In this document: positions 17,767 through 25,429 of the stretch, piece after piece
How positions within the stretch are numbered: the stretch's first letter is position 1
Layout of the letters: each line of letters opens with the position of its first letter
Origin: RPQJ01 sp963698735
GTDB taxonomy: Bacteria; Pseudomonadota; Gammaproteobacteria; Steroidobacterales; Steroidobacteraceae
Direction of reading: 5' to 3'
Assembly: GCA_963698735.1 (NCBI GenBank)
Contig: CAVOSA010000037.1
Span: forward strand, 62,001 to 126,000
Length of the DNA: 64,000 bases
Notes under the pieces: model-generated
What the model was told of the DNA's origin: nothing
The model's input: only the letters and a program-made list of their open reading frames with translations
Database searches by the model: none
Position numbers and translations under genes: made by a program

Positions 17767-19350
17767 GTGAGCGAACGCTTTCGTCCATGGGCTGTTGATT
17801 CCGCCGCGCGGAGCGGCCTCGTCGTCGTGCTCGTCGGCACGTTACTGGCGGCGATGGCAGGACCTGCGCGTTCCGTGGCACAGCAATTTGGCGAATCCGC
17901 GGCGGCTGCACAGGCGGCGAACACGCCACCGGCCGCAGCGGCGACATCCACGACAGCTGCGACTGCCAGCGCGACCGATGCCTACACGGGCTTCCGCGCG
18001 GAGTTCGACGCCGGCCGTTATGCCGAAGCCGTGCCCTACGCCGAGCGGGTCCTCGAACTGGCCGAAAAGCAGGCCGCGCAGCCGACGGCCGAGGAAGTCC
18101 AGGTGGCGCTCATGAACCTCGGCATGGTGCAGAACCTGTCCGGCGACTTCGTCGGCGCCGAATCGACCTACCTCCGCGTCATCGGCCTGGCCGAGAGCTC
18201 GGGCCGTCCGCTGCAGACACGGCTCGCGCGCGCCTACGCGGGTCTCGGTTCGGCCTACCACGACGCCAAGCGGCACGACCTTGCGGCGAAGAGCTTTGAC
18301 CAGGCCATCGCGCTGGTGCGCCGGCAGGAGGGCTTGCTGACCGAGCAGCAGGTGCCGCTGATCGAGAAATACATCGACTCGCTGACCGAACTCGGCCGCT
18401 ACCAGGACGCGTTGAAGGCGCAGAAGTACGTGCTGCGCATTGCGACCCGGGCGCACGGCGAGAATGGCGTCGCTGTTGCGTCCACGCTCGAGCAGATCGG
18501 GCGGTGGTACACCTCGATCGGCGCCTATGACCAGTCGCGACGCACGCTCAAGCAGGCCATCGAAATCGTCGAAGAGGCCGAGGGCAAGATGTCGCCGCGA
18601 CTGGTCGGGCCGTTGCTTGCGCTGGCGGCCTGCAACCGTCGCCAGCTGCTCGATCCCACACAGCAGCCGCTGTCGACGCCGGATCAGGAGCGCGCCAGCA
18701 TGTTCCATGACCCCAGCGCGATGGTGCCGGCCGGCTATTCACCGGGGATGATGGCGGCCGAGGGAGAGGCAGCGCTGCTGCGCGCCGCAGCGATCATCGA
18801 CGGGCAAGTGGAGGCAGCGCCGGCGCAGGTGGTCAACGTGCGCACGCAGCTTGGCGACTGGTACCAGCTCCGGGCCCAGCACGTGCGCGCTCGCCCGCAT
18901 TACCAGCAGGCGTGGCAGGCGGCCGCGCGGGTCACCGAGCAGCTGAACGGCAAATCCTACACCGAAGCACTGTTCGGCCAGCCCGTGCTGTTGCACATGA
19001 TCAGGCCGGATCACTGGAACCGTTACGGCGAACGGCCGCCGGACGAAGTCGAAGTACGCAACGTCGTCCTCGAAATCACGGTCAACCCGCTGGGGCGCGT
19101 CGAGGCCCCGAAGGTTGTCGATGATTCCGGCGACCCGAAGCGCGGCGAGAGGACGGTCGCGGCGCTGGTAAGCACTGCGCGCTACCGGCCGCGATTCGAG
19201 AATGGCGAGCCGGTCGCGACGCCGGGCGTCACCTTCTCGCAACCGTGGATTCTGTTGCTGCCGACGCCGACGCCGGCGAATGACGCAAAGGCCACGGCGA
19301 CGCCGGGCGAGCCGGCGGCCGATGCAGCGAAGAAGGATCCCCAAGGCTGA
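17767..19350 (+). CDS. TPR-repeat periplasmic protein with TonB-like C-terminal domain
   Basis: The N-terminus has a hydrophobic segment (LVVVLVGTLLAAMAGPARS) that is probably a signal peptide or anchor. An Ala/Thr-rich linker leads to several TPR units between about residues 80 and 280 (for example MNLGMVQNLSGDFVGAESTY and GLGSAYHDAKRHDLAAKSFD). The C-terminal ~90 residues (LEITVNPLGRVEAPKVVDDS ... TARYRPRFENG) look like the TonB C-terminal fold seen in many secreted scaffold proteins. Function is unknown; protein-protein scaffolding is inferred. GTG 17767 is chosen over a TTG at 17731; neither has a good ribosome binding site. Confidence 0.75.
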   Translation: MSERFRPWAVDSAARSGLVVVLVGTLLAAMAGPARSVAQQFGESAAAAQAANTPPAAAATSTTAATASATDAYTGFRAEFDAGRYAEAVPYAERVLELAEKQAAQPTAEEVQVALMNLGMVQNLSGDFVGAESTYLRVIGLAESSGRPLQTRLARAYAGLGSAYHDAKRHDLAAKSFDQAIALVRRQEGLLTEQQVPLIEKYIDSLTELGRYQDALKAQKYVLRIATRAHGENGVAVASTLEQIGRWYTSIGAYDQSRRTLKQAIEIVEEAEGKMSPRLVGPLLALAACNRRQLLDPTQQPLSTPDQERASMFHDPSAMVPAGYSPGMMAAEGEAALLRAAAIIDGQVEAAPAQVVNVRTQLGDWYQLRAQHVRARPHYQQAWQAAARVTEQLNGKSYTEALFGQPVLLHMIRPDHWNRYGERPPDEVEVRNVVLEITVNPLGRVEAPKVVDDSGDPKRGERTVAALVSTARYRPRFENGEPVATPGVTFSQPWILLLPTPTPANDAKATATPGEPAADAAKKDPQG

Positions 19351-19371
19351 ACTGCGCGGCGGCGCGCGAGG

Positions 19372-20082
19372 CTACGCCAGTGCGTACGCCACCGCGATCA
19401 GGCTGGCCAGCACGAGCAACGGCGCCAGCCACTCGATAATGCGCAGGCCGCGTATCACGCGCCTGAAAAACAACCGGTCGTTCAGCCGTGGAAACGGAAC
19501 GTCCTCCGGCACCGGCCTGCCGAGAAACCGGCACAGGGGCTCCCAGCCCTCCTTGACGTCGAACACCAGGAGCCGCTCCGCGGGCACGGTGCGCCTGACC
19601 TCTTCCAGGTGCGCCTGGTAGACGGCGATGGACTGCCTGCGGTCCGTGAACCGGCCCTTGAAGCGCGAGTTCCAGATGATGTCGTCGTGCATCTGCCGTG
19701 CGACCCGCGGAAACCACCAGGGGAGCACGCGCTGGATGACCCACAGGGTGTCGATCATGCTGTCGTACCAGGCGTCGGGATCGCGCACGTTCAGCAACAC
19801 CCTTGCGTCCGGATAGAGCGCCATCAACTCCTGGTAGAACTCGCACGCCGGCCAGTCCACCGTGGCCCGCGTCGCTCGAAAGAACTGACGGAAATCGACT
19901 GGCTCTCCGGCCCTGGCGCGGATCCAGAACTTCATGTGCGAGTAACGCGTCAGGGCCGTCTGCATGTGATAGCAAGGCGCGTAACCGAGCAGGTGCAGCG
20001 CCTGGCGGATTGAAGTCGTTCCGGAGCGGCCGAAGCCCGCGCCGATGACCTGCAGTTCGTCGCCGGAGGACTTGCCGCTCAC
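19372..20082 (-). CDS. Sulfotransferase family protein with C-terminal membrane anchor
   Basis: A 236-residue protein whose N-terminal VIGAGFGRSGTTSIRQAL is the PAPS 5'-phosphosulfate-binding loop of sulfotransferases. The FPRVARQ/LVFDVKEGWEPLCRFL elements fit the same family. The last 20 residues (APLLVLASLIAVAYALA) form a membrane helix, an unusual tail anchor. It is the last gene of the long minus-strand block: its GTG start overlaps the stop of the preceding lipoprotein gene by four bases (GTGA). The acceptor, whether glycan, lipid or small molecule, is not known. Confidence 0.8.
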   Translation of the reverse strand: MSGKSSGDELQVIGAGFGRSGTTSIRQALHLLGYAPCYHMQTALTRYSHMKFWIRARAGEPVDFRQFFRATRATVDWPACEFYQELMALYPDARVLLNVRDPDAWYDSMIDTLWVIQRVLPWWFPRVARQMHDDIIWNSRFKGRFTDRRQSIAVYQAHLEEVRRTVPAERLLVFDVKEGWEPLCRFLGRPVPEDVPFPRLNDRLFFRRVIRGLRIIEWLAPLLVLASLIAVAYALA

Positions 20083-20771
20083 CTGCGGGGCGGAGGCGGA
20101 GCCTCTACTTCAGCCGGCACGGCAGGTTGTGCCGAAGGCAGTAATCCGCGCGCAATGGCCTGCTCGCGGAATTCGGCCGCGAGTTTTGCGCCGGCATCGC
20201 GCATCGCGAGCCTCGTGGCCACGGCCAGCGCCTCGTCACCCTTGCCGGGAAACTGGCTGGCCGGCTGCGACCCGTAGCCCGTGAAAGTCCAGCTTTCGGC
20301 CAGTTCGCCCGTGGGCGAATACAGCTTGATCGTGTAGCGCAGGCTCGCGGCGTACATCGGGCTGCCGGAATCGATGGGCGTGACGAACGAAAAGTCGACG
20401 AGCACGGGCTCCAGCACGCCGCGGATCTCCGGATCGGTGGCCGCGCCGGCCGCCGGCGAAGATACCGGCACCACGCGGTTGAACATGGCGTTCAGGACGC
20501 GCATGAAACCCGCCGACTGCGCCTTGCCGAGGCCGATGCTGTACTCGCCCCCGCCGTTCTCCCGCTTTTCCTCGTAAACCTTTTCGCTGAACTCACGCGG
20601 CATGTGCACGCCGACGACGACCGGAATCTTCTCGATCAGCGGCTGCGGGATGTCGGTCTGGGTTTCGAAGCGCGTCGGCGCGCAGGCGGCCAGCGCGACG
20701 GTCGCCGCGAGCGACGCCAGCACGCGTCGCGTCGCGCCATGGAGACGCAGTGAATGCCGGCGGCTGTGCAT
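20079..20771 (-). CDS. Uncharacterised lipoprotein of the VWA/ExbB block
   Basis: The product is about 230 residues with a signal peptide ending ALAAC (Cys30). The mature protein contains PVVVGVHMPREFSEKVYEEK and an RYTIKLYSPTGELAESWTF strand-rich segment. This layout resembles auxiliary lipoproteins of envelope complexes such as LptE/YajG-like proteins, but I cannot assign a family. An alanine/proline-rich tail follows. Its position at the end of the VWA pair suggests an outer-membrane partner of that complex (inference). Confidence 0.75.
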   Translation of the reverse strand: MHSRRHSLRLHGATRRVLASLAATVALAACAPTRFETQTDIPQPLIEKIPVVVGVHMPREFSEKVYEEKRENGGGEYSIGLGKAQSAGFMRVLNAMFNRVVPVSSPAAGAATDPEIRGVLEPVLVDFSFVTPIDSGSPMYAASLRYTIKLYSPTGELAESWTFTGYGSQPASQFPGKGDEALAVATRLAMRDAGAKLAAEFREQAIARGLLPSAQPAVPAEVEAPPPPRR

Positions 20772-20788
20772 GTGGCCCAAGATACACC

Positions 20789-21796
20789 TCAACGCCGGTA
20801 ACTGGCAGGCTCGTTCAGCCCGACGAACGTGCCGCCGTTGCGGGCGCAGAGCGCGCGCATCAGCGTCGCGAAACGCACGCTCGTGAATTGCGGCGCGTCG
20901 GGCCGGACCGGGAATGCAAGCGCGTGGATGCGGACCCGGCGCTGGCCGGTGCGGTCCTCGCGATTGATCAGGTCGACCGCACGCACGACGGAATCCACCG
21001 ACGATCCCGTGAACTCGTCGCCGAGCACGTAGAGACTGATGCGGCGGCCCGAACTGTAGTACGTGCGGATCGCCTCGACGATGCCTTCGACGGGGCTCGA
21101 ATTGCTGAACGGAAACCAGTCGCGCAGGCGATCGACCACGAGTTTGCGCTGCGCCGGCGTGTCGGGCAGCCAGCGGCCACGATACGACGGGAACATGTAG
21201 GTGCCTTCGTCGCTCATGACCTGCCAGCCCTTCACCTGCGGGTAGGCGTCGAGCACTTCCTGCATCTTGCGCAGCATCAGCGGCCACGCGTAGTTGGCCA
21301 TCGAGCCCGAGGTGTCGATGATGAAGATGATGTACTCGCTGTCGACGGGCAGGCCGGCGATTGCGTCGTCCGGGGCGCGCCGGTGCCCGGCCCCGAGGAC
21401 TTTCTTCATTTCCTCGGTCAGCTGCTGCTGCGCGGAGACCAGTTGCCCCTCGAGCTTGTTCGCGACCTCCGCATCCTGGTTGCTGGCCTTGTACTGCCCG
21501 CGCACTTCGCTCAGGTCGCCGCGCAGGCGCGCGAGCTTCTGCTTGACCTCGGACAGTTGCCGCTCCCGTTCGGTGAGATCGCGATTGAGTATCTCGGTCT
21601 GGCCACGCAGCTCCGCCTTTTCTTCCTGCAGCGCGAGCAGGCGGCCTTCGAGGTCGAGGCGCGATTTCTCGAGCGCCTTGGGCTCGCCGAACTTGCTCAG
21701 CATGAACAGCAGGATGATCGCGCCGAACGCGCAGCAGATCGTGTCCAGGAAGGACATGCTGAACACTTCGAAGTCGCGCGAGCGGCGGCGGCTCAT
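20789..21796 (-). CDS. Transmembrane VWA protein, stator-B-like (second of pair)
   Basis: 335 residues. A short basic N-terminus is followed by one membrane helix (about 13-35, starting FSMSFLDTICCAFGAI) with Asp18 at its cytoplasmic edge, as in ExbD, TolR and MotB. A coiled coil spans about 38-132. The von Willebrand A domain starts near 150 with the MIDAS sequence DTSGS (161-165); SNSSPVEGIVEAI and LYVLGDEFTG supply further metal-site candidates. The C-terminus would be periplasmic. ATG 21796 overlaps the stop of the first VWA gene by four bases, indicating coupled translation. Role as a proton-driven or force-transmitting subunit is inference. Confidence 0.88.
   Translation of the reverse strand: MSRRRSRDFEVFSMSFLDTICCAFGAIILLFMLSKFGEPKALEKSRLDLEGRLLALQEEKAELRGQTEILNRDLTERERQLSEVKQKLARLRGDLSEVRGQYKASNQDAEVANKLEGQLVSAQQQLTEEMKKVLGAGHRRAPDDAIAGLPVDSEYIIFIIDTSGSMANYAWPLMLRKMQEVLDAYPQVKGWQVMSDEGTYMFPSYRGRWLPDTPAQRKLVVDRLRDWFPFSNSSPVEGIVEAIRTYYSSGRRISLYVLGDEFTGSSVDSVVRAVDLINREDRTGQRRVRIHALAFPVRPDAPQFTSVRFATLMRALCARNGGTFVGLNEPASYRR
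21716..21763. repeat. 48-base direct repeat, copy 1
   Basis: The 48 bases here are identical to 22816-22863, exactly 1,100 bases away in the same orientation. Each copy encodes the 16-residue membrane motif FSMSFLDTICCAFGAI of its own VWA gene. Flanking sequence has diverged, so this is either strong conservation of the motif plus codon choice or gene conversion between paralogues. Confidence 0.95.
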
Positions 21797-22893
21797 GGCC
21801 AGTCCTTGGCCGGCATCAGGAACGAGCCGTTGGTGCGGCGCGCCATCGTCCAGAACGCGCCAGGCGCGGCCGGGTCGCCTTCCATCGGCATCAGGATGAT
21901 GTTCGCGGGGACGCGGTTCGGGTACTTGCCGAGCGCGCGCTCGAAGAGCCGCAGCCGCCCGTCGCCGTCGATGGTCTTCTTGATCGCTGGCGGCGTCGCC
22001 CCCTGGGTGGGCAGGCCGTCGGTGATGATGAAGACATTGTCCGGCGCCGGACTCAGCGTGTTCATGAGCGCGAACGCGTTCTCGAGGCTGGTGCCGTCGG
22101 CCGGAACCGTGCGACGCAGGTTGACGACCACGTCCGTGAGCGCCTGGGCATCGCTGCCGTCGAGCCAGCGCCCGGTGCTGTTCGGCACGATCGGCCACGC
22201 TTTCACGTTGAAGGCGATGACCTGGAACTTGGATTTGGCCGGAATCTGCGCGGTGAGCCAGTCGACCGTCGCGACCGTGCGCCGCCACTTCTCCGACAGC
22301 AGGCGCCGCGACTCGGACATGTTGCGCAGGCGGATCACGTTGACGACGGTTTCGTCGAGCATGCTCGCCGACACGTCGACGAGGATGACGATGCGTTCGC
22401 CGCCGAGTTTCAGTCCGCTCAGGTACTGGCGGTCACCGGTGCCGACGAATCCCTTCACCCGATTGCCGGGCTTGCCTGGGGCCGGCGTGCCGGCGACAAG
22501 GCGCTTCTGGCTCTCCTCGAGCTGCCTGAGGTCGGCCTTGAGCTTCTCGATCGCCTCGCGCCGCGACACCGCGGACTTGTCGGAATCGGCCAATTGCTCC
22601 GTGAGCTTGGCCGTCTCGTCGAGCACGCGGTCCGACAGGCCTTCCGCGCGCTCGGCCTCGGTCGTCGTCGTCTTCAGGCTGTTGCGCAGGACGACGAGGT
22701 CGGACAGTCCCCGCAGCACTTCCTCCTCGAGCTTGTTGACCTCTGCGCTCAGCTCCGAGGTCTCGTTCTGGAACGCCCTGCTGCCTGCAGCGTTGAGGAT
22801 CATGTACAGCAGCACGATCGCGCCGAACGCGCAGCAGATCGTGTCCAGGAAGGACATGCTGAAGATGTCGAATTTTCTTCTACGACGCGCCAT
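21793..22893 (-). CDS. Transmembrane VWA protein, stator-B-like (first of pair)
   Basis: 366 residues with the same plan as the next gene. A basic N-terminus leads to a membrane helix at 12-34 with Asp17 in SFLDTIC. A coiled coil follows at about 42-132, then a Gly/Pro linker and a VWA domain with MIDAS DVSAS (173-177). A conserved Thr (DGTSLENAF) and Asp (FIITDGLPTQG) complete the metal site, so ligand-binding geometry looks intact. The ATG at 22893 lies inside the end of the Hsp70-like/FHA gene (14-base overlap). The pair probably forms a heterodimer beside the ExbB-like channel, by analogy with the two B subunits of ExbBD and MotAB (inference). Confidence 0.9.
   Translation of the reverse strand: MARRRRKFDIFSMSFLDTICCAFGAIVLLYMILNAAGSRAFQNETSELSAEVNKLEEEVLRGLSDLVVLRNSLKTTTTEAERAEGLSDRVLDETAKLTEQLADSDKSAVSRREAIEKLKADLRQLEESQKRLVAGTPAPGKPGNRVKGFVGTGDRQYLSGLKLGGERIVILVDVSASMLDETVVNVIRLRNMSESRRLLSEKWRRTVATVDWLTAQIPAKSKFQVIAFNVKAWPIVPNSTGRWLDGSDAQALTDVVVNLRRTVPADGTSLENAFALMNTLSPAPDNVFIITDGLPTQGATPPAIKKTIDGDGRLRLFERALGKYPNRVPANIILMPMEGDPAAPGAFWTMARRTNGSFLMPAKDWP
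22816..22863. repeat. 48-base direct repeat, copy 2
   Basis: Perfect copy of 21716-21763, encoding the membrane motif in the first VWA gene. Recombination between the copies would delete 1,100 bases and leave a hybrid VWA gene in frame. Confidence 0.95.
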
Positions 22894-24307
22894 GGTCCGG
22901 CAACACGCGGATCAGTTCGAGCGACACTCCCGGCGCACCGAGACGCAGGACGTCGCCGACCTTGAGCTGGAGCCGCCCGCCGACGCGTTCGTCATTGACG
23001 AACGTGCCGTAGGTGCTGTGATCGACGACGAAAACCTGCCCGCCCTGGCTCTCGAGCGTGCAGTGCGAGCGCGACACCCCCGCGACACCGGCTGGCAGCG
23101 CCAGGGCGCGCGGCACCGCTGCCACCGACCACCCGAGCGTCAGCGGTACGGCGGTGATCGGCCAGGCCCGCCCACGGAACAGCACGTGCGTCGGCACGGC
23201 GTCCATCGGCACCGCGAGCGAGGAGGCGGCGGGCTCGTGCACCGGAGCCTGCGCACCGGCCAGTGGCAATCGATGCACCAGCGCGAGGGCGCCTGCCGGC
23301 CGCACAATGGCGTCCGCCGCACGCAACGCGCCCAGCGCCGCCGCGCCCTGCGGCAACTCGACCATTACGCAGTCGCGCAACGTGGCGAGCCTGGTGACAA
23401 GGCCGGGGATGGCGGCGACGCGCGGCGAGAAGCACACGTGCAGCGCCACACCCGGCGGACGCGCGGCCTGCACGAGCCTGAGTATGTCGTCGCAGAGCGT
23501 CACTACCGCCGCCGTAAGCTGCGTGCGCGTGACCGGAATGCGGTGCATGGTCGCGCCGAACTCGATTTCGGCGTCGATTTCGTCCTGCGTCGCCAGCGCC
23601 TGCAACCAGGCGGGCAGCAGGTCGTGCAGCTTCTGCTCCGTGGCCGCCTGGTGCAGCGGATCGAAGCGGGTTTCGCGCACGAACGCCGTCGCGATGTCGG
23701 CCGCCATGGCCTGGCGCAGGGCGAACACGCCGGCGCCTGGCATCAGTTCATACCGTGCCCGGCGCAGTGTGCCGTCACCACGCGACGTCTCGAGCAGCGT
23801 GGCCGTCGCCTGGTGCAGCTGCAGGTCGAGGTGGAGCATGTGCAGGGCGGGTGCGACGGTGGAGCAGGCAGCGAGCCCGGCATCCACGAGGCCACGCACG
23901 GTGACGCCGCATTCGCTCGCGACCCCCACCAGCAGGCCGAGCTGCTCACGCGTGTAGCCGGGTGGAACCGCGACCAGCAGCTCATTGGCGTCGCCGCGGG
24001 CCGCGGACGCCAGCACGACGGAGAGATGCGCGTGGGCAAGATCCGCAGCAGTCGCGATGCCGCCGGCCGACCATGGCAGGGCATCGACGCTCAGCGCCTG
24101 CCAGAACCGGTTCTGTGCATGCAGCGGCGCGAGGCGGTAACGCCGCACCGCGTCGCCACCCACGTGGACGCGGCCCTCGTGCAACACGGCGAGGCCGGGA
24201 CTCTCGTCCCCGACCAGCACCGGTGCGCCGTCCGCGCCCGGGCGCGCGAGCAACAGGCCGGCGTCATTCAGTTCGACCGCGAGCAGATTCATGGCGCGGT
24301 CGCTCAC
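22880..24307 (-). CDS. Hsp70/actin-like domain fused to a C-terminal FHA domain
   Basis: About 470 residues. The N-terminal 350 follow the Hsp70/actin layout: MNLLAVELNDAGLLLA for phosphate loop 1, LLVAVPPGYTREQLGLLVGV for the typical 'VPA...' helix, and LHMLHLDLQLHQATATLL where phosphate loop 2 should be. The glycine-rich ATP loops are missing, so nucleotide hydrolysis is doubtful. The last ~90 residues form an FHA domain that keeps the phosphothreonine-pocket residues (VSRSHC, STYGTFVND). No membrane segment is visible, so it should be cytosolic and may read phosphorylation near the channel. GTG 24307 overlaps the ExbB-like stop by four bases; ATG 24292 is an alternative. Confidence 0.85.
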   Translation of the reverse strand: MSDRAMNLLAVELNDAGLLLARPGADGAPVLVGDESPGLAVLHEGRVHVGGDAVRRYRLAPLHAQNRFWQALSVDALPWSAGGIATAADLAHAHLSVVLASAARGDANELLVAVPPGYTREQLGLLVGVASECGVTVRGLVDAGLAACSTVAPALHMLHLDLQLHQATATLLETSRGDGTLRRARYELMPGAGVFALRQAMAADIATAFVRETRFDPLHQAATEQKLHDLLPAWLQALATQDEIDAEIEFGATMHRIPVTRTQLTAAVVTLCDDILRLVQAARPPGVALHVCFSPRVAAIPGLVTRLATLRDCVMVELPQGAAALGALRAADAIVRPAGALALVHRLPLAGAQAPVHEPAASSLAVPMDAVPTHVLFRGRAWPITAVPLTLGWSVAAVPRALALPAGVAGVSRSHCTLESQGGQVFVVDHSTYGTFVNDERVGGRLQLKVGDVLRLGAPGVSLELIRVLPDHGAS

Positions 24308-25101
24308 CTCACCATCATCTGGCGTACGACGTGCTGGTCGAGGAAGGCCTCGGTGTCGAGCACGGCGCGCTCCTGGCGCAGCTGGATCTGGTGCAGCATG
24401 AACATCACGAGGATGCTCAGCCCCAGCGCAACCAGCGTCGAATTGAAGGCGATACCCAGGCCCGCGACCACGCCCGACACGTCGCCCTGGACCGCCTTGT
24501 GCGCCTGCTGCAGCGCTTCGCCGATGCCGCGCACGGTGCCGATGAAGCCGATGGCGGGGATAGCCCAGGCGACGTAGCGCACCATCGACAGTTCCGCGTC
24601 GAGCCGGCCGAACTCGAGTTCACAGGTGTCGTGGATCGCCGATGAAACGTCCTGGATGTTGCGCGTGGCGCCAAACCGGTGCAGCCCGCTCATCAATGCA
24701 CGCGGCAGGAGTTCGGCACGCATGTCGTCGGGCAGGGCCTCGACCTGCCGCGCGTAATCGCGCGAGTCCTCCGGCAGGATCTTCATCCCCTGCGGCAGGC
24801 GCATAAGGTCCGCACCCAGCAGCTTCTGGCCGCGCCGCAGCGAGAAACCCTTGTAACCCATGATCGCCACCGACCAGAGCGCGAGCATGAAGCACACTTC
24901 CTGCTCGTAGTCCTTGATGATGACGTAGAAGTTGCGCGCCGGCGCGTAGTTCGGGTCCTTGGCCATCTTCGCTGCATCGCTGGCGGCGACTGCGTCGGCC
25001 TGCGGGCGGACCACCGTGGCATAGAAGCCCTGCACGATGATCACGATGACGATCAGCGAAAAGACCTCGAACATGAACTCACTGATCTTGAACTTCTTCA
25101 T
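24304..25101 (-). CDS. MotA/TolQ/ExbB-type proton channel subunit
   Basis: 265 residues with membrane helices at about 12-32, 69-84, 176-197 and 212-236 and a cytosolic loop of about 90 residues between the second and third. The MotA_ExbB signature is clear: IPAIGFIGTVRGIGEAL in the third helix and GLGIAFNSTLVALGLSILV in the fourth, with the Thr residues that line the proton path in ExbB and TolQ. Homologues form pentamers around two B subunits and use proton flow to do work across the envelope. The B subunits here are proposed to be the two VWA proteins downstream. Start ATG 25101 gives MKKFKISEFMFEVFSLIVIV. Confidence 0.92.
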   Translation of the reverse strand: MKKFKISEFMFEVFSLIVIVIIVQGFYATVVRPQADAVAASDAAKMAKDPNYAPARNFYVIIKDYEQEVCFMLALWSVAIMGYKGFSLRRGQKLLGADLMRLPQGMKILPEDSRDYARQVEALPDDMRAELLPRALMSGLHRFGATRNIQDVSSAIHDTCELEFGRLDAELSMVRYVAWAIPAIGFIGTVRGIGEALQQAHKAVQGDVSGVVAGLGIAFNSTLVALGLSILVMFMLHQIQLRQERAVLDTEAFLDQHVVRQMMVR

Positions 25102-25120
25102 GGTGCATTCGGCCTGCTGT

Positions 25121-25429
25121 TCAGATGTCGACGGGAAACGCGACGTCGAAGTCGGGACGGACTTTTTCGGTGGGCTCGAAACGCTGCGGCGAACCCTTCG
25201 CGGCGGCGGGCTTTGCGTCAGGCGCCGCGGCGGCCGGGCTGGCGTTGCCCGAGTCGGCGGCATCGGCACCCGTGCCTTCGCTTCCGGCGGCCGGTTCCGC
25301 GGCGGGAGCCGTTGCGGCGGGCGTGGGCACGTTTTGCTGCGCGAACGCGATGCCGGCGGCCAGGATCGTCAATGCGATCACCGGCGTCAGCGAAATGGGT
25401 TGTGAGCGTCGTTCTCTTCTATTCGGCAT
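25121..25429 (-). CDS. Small exported proline/alanine-rich protein
   Basis: 102 residues: a hydrophobic N-terminal segment (LTPVIALTILAAGIAFA) that is a signal peptide or anchor, then an Ala/Pro-rich stretch and a short conserved-looking tail (KVRPDFDVAFPVDI). I do not recognise it. GAGGA lies nine bases upstream of ATG 25429, and the start lies within the end of the PEGA/FGE-like gene (11-base overlap), so it belongs to the same transcript. It may bridge the inner-membrane channel and periplasmic parts (inference). Confidence 0.6.
   Translation of the reverse strand: MPNRRERRSQPISLTPVIALTILAAGIAFAQQNVPTPAATAPAAEPAAGSEGTGADAADSGNASPAAAAPDAKPAAAKGSPQRFEPTEKVRPDFDVAFPVDI

Noticed and set aside
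20750..24577. A 1,275-codon open frame on the plus strand opposite the VWA and Hsp70-like genes
   Set aside because: It lies wholly antisense to clearly recognised genes, has no signal, domain or ribosome binding site, and shows the Arg/His-rich composition typical of the reverse strand of GC-rich genes.
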